64,000 nt of DNA, from assembly GCF_021261325.1 (NCBI RefSeq), contig NZ_JAJSBI010000003.1, positions 1 to 64,000 of the forward strand. Direction: 5' to 3'. The DNA is from Streptomyces guryensis. GTDB taxonomy: Bacteria > Actinomycetota > Actinomycetes > Streptomycetales > Streptomycetaceae. Shown here one piece after another: positions 60,547 through 64,000 of this stretch. The position numbers and the translations under genes were made by a program. Numbering within the stretch: the first letter of the stretch is position 1; every line of letters starts with the position of its first letter. The notes beneath the pieces were generated by a model that saw only the letters and a program-made list of their open reading frames with translations, had not been told where the DNA came from and made no database searches.

Positions 60547-61057
60547 GGCGAAGCACCCCGAGGGTGCGGCGAAGCAGCCCGAGCGCGAGGTCGAGGCCCC
60601 CGAGCGGCAGGCGGAGGAGACCGTGCGCGACGCGATCAGCGCACCCGACGCCGAGGGCAGGCCGCGCCGCGTGACGCGCCGCTTCCCGCTGTTCACGAAG
60701 GACACTGCGCGTCCGGAGGGCGGCGGCAGGGCCGCCCCCAGCGGCGCCCCGGCGCCCGCGCGGCAGTGGCCGATCCTCGCCGTCCTCGGCCTGGTCGGGC
60801 TCGGTCTGCTGCTGACCGCGCTGGACGTCTTCCGGTACGGCACGCTGCTGATCGGCGTCGCCCTGGTGCTCGGCGCCGCGCTGCGCTGGATCCTGCCGGA
60901 CGTCGGCATGCTCGCCGTACGCTCCCGCTTCACGGACATCGTCACGTACGGCGTGCTGGGCCTCGCGATCGTGCTGCTGGCGCTGATGGTGCAGCCGCAT
61001 CCGTGGCTGCAGATCCCGTTCCTGAAGGACACGCTGCATCTCACGGTGAGCAACTGA
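60536..61057 (+). CDS. DUF3017 membrane protein
   Basis: 173 residues: a polar Glu/Ala/Arg-rich N-terminal 75 residues, then three hydrophobic helices ([56 protein letters not shown]). This is the usual DUF3017 layout, a family consistently found next to folD in actinobacteria, with unknown function. GTG 60536 overlaps the folD stop by 11 nt, so the pair is translationally coupled. Confidence 0.85.
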   Translation: MPAEAKHPEGAAKQPEREVEAPERQAEETVRDAISAPDAEGRPRRVTRRFPLFTKDTARPEGGGRAAPSGAPAPARQWPILAVLGLVGLGLLLTALDVFRYGTLLIGVALVLGAALRWILPDVGMLAVRSRFTDIVTYGVLGLAIVLLALMVQPHPWLQIPFLKDTLHLTVSN

Positions 61058-61230
61058 CCGCTCCGCCGGCTTGCGGAGTGGGTCGGTTTTCGGCTGCGGC
61101 GCCATCGTGGCTTGTCGCGCGGTTCCCCACGCCCCTGAGTGCGCGGCTCAACCGCCGGTGGAACCAACGGCGGCCCGGCTTCGTCACCTGGTCAGGGCGG
61201 GTAACGCGAAGGATCTGGTGGAGGTGGGCG

Positions 61231-61716
61231 ATGGGCGGCTGGCAGCCGCTGCCGGACGATCTGCCGCCGGAGGTGCGGCACTTCGTGGAGCAGCTGCGGC
61301 TCCTCAAGGACCGGACAGGGCTCAGCCTCGTCTCGCTCGGTGCCCGCACCGCGTACAGCAAGTCCTCCTGGCACCGCTACCTCAACGCCACCCAGCCGCC
61401 GCCGCGGCAGGCGGTCGCCGCCCTGTGCCGGATCGCGGGCCTCGCCGACACGGAGGCCGAGCGTTTCGCGGTGCGCTGGGAACTGGCCGTGCAGGCCTGG
61501 CCGCGCCCGGCCGCGCTCCCCGTGAAACCGACCGAGGACGCCGGGGGCTCCGGGGCCTCGGTCGGTGAGGAGTACGAGGACGATCCCACCCTGCCCTGGT
61601 GGGACACGCCCGAGGAGACCCGGCGGCGGCCGGGCGGGCGGCTGTTGCTGTACGCCGTGCTGCTTCTGCTCCTCATGCTGCTGATCGCGGTCGTGGGCGT
61701 CCTCGCGCTCGGGTGA
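61231..61716 (+). CDS. HTH protein with C-terminal TM anchor
   Basis: 161 residues. N-terminal XRE-like HTH (LRLLKDRTGLSLVSLGARTAYSKSSWHRYLNA), Pro/Glu linker, then one TM at the very end (LLLYAVLLLLLMLLIAVVGVLAL), so it would be a membrane-bound DNA-binding protein, RodZ-like in layout. A near relative is the next gene (62064). ATG 61231 has GGAGG upstream. Confidence 0.8.
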   Translation: MGGWQPLPDDLPPEVRHFVEQLRLLKDRTGLSLVSLGARTAYSKSSWHRYLNATQPPPRQAVAALCRIAGLADTEAERFAVRWELAVQAWPRPAALPVKPTEDAGGSGASVGEEYEDDPTLPWWDTPEETRRRPGGRLLLYAVLLLLLMLLIAVVGVLALG

Positions 61717-62063
61717 GTTGCCCATGGGTGGGGTGAATGCGCCCGTGGCGGGGGAGGTTGTCCATGTGTGTCTGCGGTGTCGATGTATTGACAAGTTTGC
61801 GGATTTGACACGGGGTTGTTCGACGAGGGCCCTAGGGTGGGCGGGTCCGGCCGGGCGGCGGAGGGGGCTGCCGGGGGGATACCGGACCGCGGCCGGAACG
61901 GCGTGCATCGGTGCATGCCGAACGGCCCCAACGCTCCCGTGCGCCCCCATCCCGGGAACTGGGATCCTTACTGGGCGCATCCCTGTGGGTAGGCCAGAAC
62001 GGGCACCGCGCGCGGGGGAACGCGAGGAACACCAGCACCAACCGGGGGAAGAGGGGGGAAGCA

Positions 62064-63344
62064 ATGCCTCGTTGGAGGGCCTTGCCGGACGAACTCGATC
62101 CGCAGGTCAGGGAGTTCGCGAGCCAGCTTCGGCGGCTCGTGGACCGCAGTGGCCTGAGTATCGCGTCGGTGGCCGACCGCACGGGCTACAGCAAGACGTC
62201 CTGGGAGCGGTATCTCAATGGCCGGCTGCTCGCGCCCAAGGGCGCGATCGTGGCGCTGGCCGAGGTCACGGGTACCAATCCGATCCATCTGACGACCATG
62301 TGGGAGCTCGCCGAACGGGCCTGGAGCCGTTCGGAGATGCGCCACGACATGACCATGGAGGCCATCCGCATCTCCCAGGCGCGCGCCGCGCTCGGTGAGT
62401 TCGGGGCGCCTCCCGCCAGTGCCAAGGCAAGCGGCAAGGCGAGCAGCAAGGGCGGCACGACGGCCCGCAGGTCCGGCAGCGCGACGGCGACGCCGGGGAT
62501 CGCGGGACCGGCGGGGGTGGCGCCGACGGTGCCGCCGCAGCCGGCGAGCCCGGATGTGCTGGACGCGGCGGGCGCGGTGCGGGAGGGCGGCGCGTCGCCC
62601 TCCGTGGGCGCGCCCCCCGCGGATGCGCCCTCCGCGGACGCGCCGGAGAGCTCCTCGGGAGCCAACTCGTGGCGGCTGGCGGGGTACAAGGGCCCGTCGC
62701 AGACCGGTGCGCGTGCTCCCGGAGCCGCGGCTCCGGCACCGGCGCCGCAGCCGGCGGCCGACGGTCATGGCTGGACGCGGGGGACACCGAGCCCGTCCGG
62801 TGAGCCGCCGCAGGGCCCGCGGCCCGGCGGGGGCGCCTCCTCCGGCGGTGGCAGGCGGAAGCTGACGATGTTCCTCGCGGGGCTCGTCGGGGTGCTCGTG
62901 GTGATAGCGGCCGTGTTCTATCTGACCGACAACGGCTCGGGCAGGAAGAACGAGGGCGGCGCCTCGCCGTCCCCGTCCGTCAGCGCCCGGACCGACCTGC
63001 CGGCCGGTGTGAAGTGCAGCGGCGCCTCCTGCACCGGCAAGGACGCGGAGGCCATGGGCTGCACCAAGGACGCCGCCTCGGTCACGACCGCCAAGACCGC
63101 CGTCGTCGGCACGACCACGGTCGAGGTGCGGTACAGCAAGATCTGCGGTGCGGCCTGGGGTCGTATCACCCAGGCCACCCAGGGGGACTCCGTCCAGGTG
63201 GCCGCCGGCAAGGCCAAGGAGAGCGACGGCATCACGGCCACCGGGGACAACATCGCCTACACGCCGATGGTCGCGGTCAAGGACGCGGGCGAGGCCAAGG
63301 CGTGCGCGACGCTGGCGTCGGGGCGGAAGGGGTGCACGACGTAG
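62064..63344 (+). CDS. HTH-TM-DUF2690 membrane regulator
   Basis: 426 residues: N-terminal HTH similar to that of the 61231 gene (VDRSGLSIASVADRTGYSKTSWERYLNG), a long Ala/Pro/Gly/Ser linker, one TM (MFLAGLVGVLVVIAAVFYL), and a C-terminal extracytoplasmic DUF2690 domain with Cys residues (CSGASCTGKDAEAMGC ... KICGAAWGRI). DUF2690 occurs in secreted Streptomyces proteins of unknown role, and this layout suggests a sensor of the outside that acts on DNA directly. ATG 62064 follows GAGGGGGGAA. A terminator-like hairpin follows. Confidence 0.83.
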   Translation: MPRWRALPDELDPQVREFASQLRRLVDRSGLSIASVADRTGYSKTSWERYLNGRLLAPKGAIVALAEVTGTNPIHLTTMWELAERAWSRSEMRHDMTMEAIRISQARAALGEFGAPPASAKASGKASSKGGTTARRSGSATATPGIAGPAGVAPTVPPQPASPDVLDAAGAVREGGASPSVGAPPADAPSADAPESSSGANSWRLAGYKGPSQTGARAPGAAAPAPAPQPAADGHGWTRGTPSPSGEPPQGPRPGGGASSGGGRRKLTMFLAGLVGVLVVIAAVFYLTDNGSGRKNEGGASPSPSVSARTDLPAGVKCSGASCTGKDAEAMGCTKDAASVTTAKTAVVGTTTVEVRYSKICGAAWGRITQATQGDSVQVAAGKAKESDGITATGDNIAYTPMVAVKDAGEAKACATLASGRKGCTT

Positions 63345-63355
63345 GGCGGGAAAAG

Positions 63356-63399
63356 CGGCGGCCGCCCGTCCGGGAGAGGGGGGACTGAGGCGGCCGCCG
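63356..63399 (+). terminator. Probable terminator after the HTH-DUF2690 gene
   Basis: 11-bp stem CGGCGGCCGCC (63356-63366 with 63389-63399) with a 22-nt loop, immediately after the stop at 63344. Confidence 0.5.
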
Positions 63400-63584
63400 T
63401 GGGGGGACCGACCGTGCCGGACTCCCGTGGGGGTACGGTTCGCGTGCCCGGGATGGGGACGACTATTCCTCCCATCCACATCCCGATTCACATTTCTTCC
63501 GAGCCGGTCGACCCACCCGTTTCACTCTGTGGGGCGGGCCACACGGACCCGGACGTCCGGCATCCCGGATGCGCGATAGCCTGA

Positions 63585-64000
<416 letters not shown>

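Overview
The window is high-GC actinobacterial chromosome, almost certainly Streptomyces. The evidence is very GC-rich third codon positions, many GTG and TTG starts, leaderless genes with a TANNNT box 7-10 nt upstream, Streptomyces-type families (DUF397 with DUF5753 regulators, NlpC/P60 hydrolases behind a c-di-AMP riboswitch, LAxTG sortase-E substrates, FHA and Ser/Thr kinase modules) and a chromosomal gene order guaA ... pcrA ... icmB ... sucCD ... purNH ... folD ... mdh. From memory this order matches the S. coelicolor SCO478x-SCO482x segment; no alignment was run. I see no rRNA, tRNA, insertion sequence, prophage or CRISPR array. Both ends are cut: a probable kinase tail at the left and mdh at the right.

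Layout. 1-4.3 kb: kinase tail, succinic-semialdehyde dehydrogenase and a GMC oxidoreductase with a four-cysteine cluster. 4.4-7 kb: a sortase-anchored surface protein and a membrane-anchored unknown. 7.3-9.7 kb: chorismate mutase behind a Phe/Tyr-codon leader peptide and intrinsic terminator, divergent from guaA. 9.7-14.2 kb: PNPOx-fold protein, class II aldolase, DUF4429/SHOCT protein, membrane protein and DoxX protein. 14.6-18.5 kb: PspC-domain membrane proteins divergent from a PspC-histidine kinase and its LuxR-type regulator. 18.5-22.6 kb: two paralogous secreted NlpC/P60 endopeptidases around two membrane proteins; only the second has the riboswitch. 23.1-25.6 kb: pcrA/uvrD. 25.7-29 kb: M23 peptidase, lipase and icmB.

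29.2-38 kb holds the most intriguing block: DUF5691, SWIM zinc finger, MoxR AAA+ ATPase, DUF5682 and vWA proteins, resembling the uncharacterised yeh genes of E. coli. It is driven by a bidirectional promoter whose inverted TTGTCAGTG elements match the RecA-independent (PafBC-type) DNA-damage promoter; pcrA has the same element. Small ORFs linked by 4-nt stop/start overlaps bridge the larger genes.

38.3-41.6 kb: two secreted low-complexity proteins, one made largely of 11-residue repeats. 42-44.1 kb: sucCD. 44.3-47.9 kb: sigma-like membrane protein, DUF6350 membrane protein and another membrane protein. 48.2-50.4 kb: purN-purH. 50.9-53.3 kb: GH16 glucanase behind a CebR-like operator, and a kinase with an extracellular peptidoglycan-binding domain. 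53.4-55.7 kb: a DUF397/DUF5753/ATPase regulatory module and a secreted I36-like protein. 55.8-58.1 kb: FHA protein coupled to a kinase carrying a lytic-transglycosylase-like domain. 58.3-63.3 kb: two GYP-rich membrane proteins, folD with a DUF3017 gene, and two HTH-plus-TM proteins. mdh follows behind a TamR-like palindrome.

Themes are TCA-cycle and purine metabolism, cell-wall sensing and remodelling, and a poorly understood AAA+/vWA system. A 70-bp intergenic repeat occurs four times.
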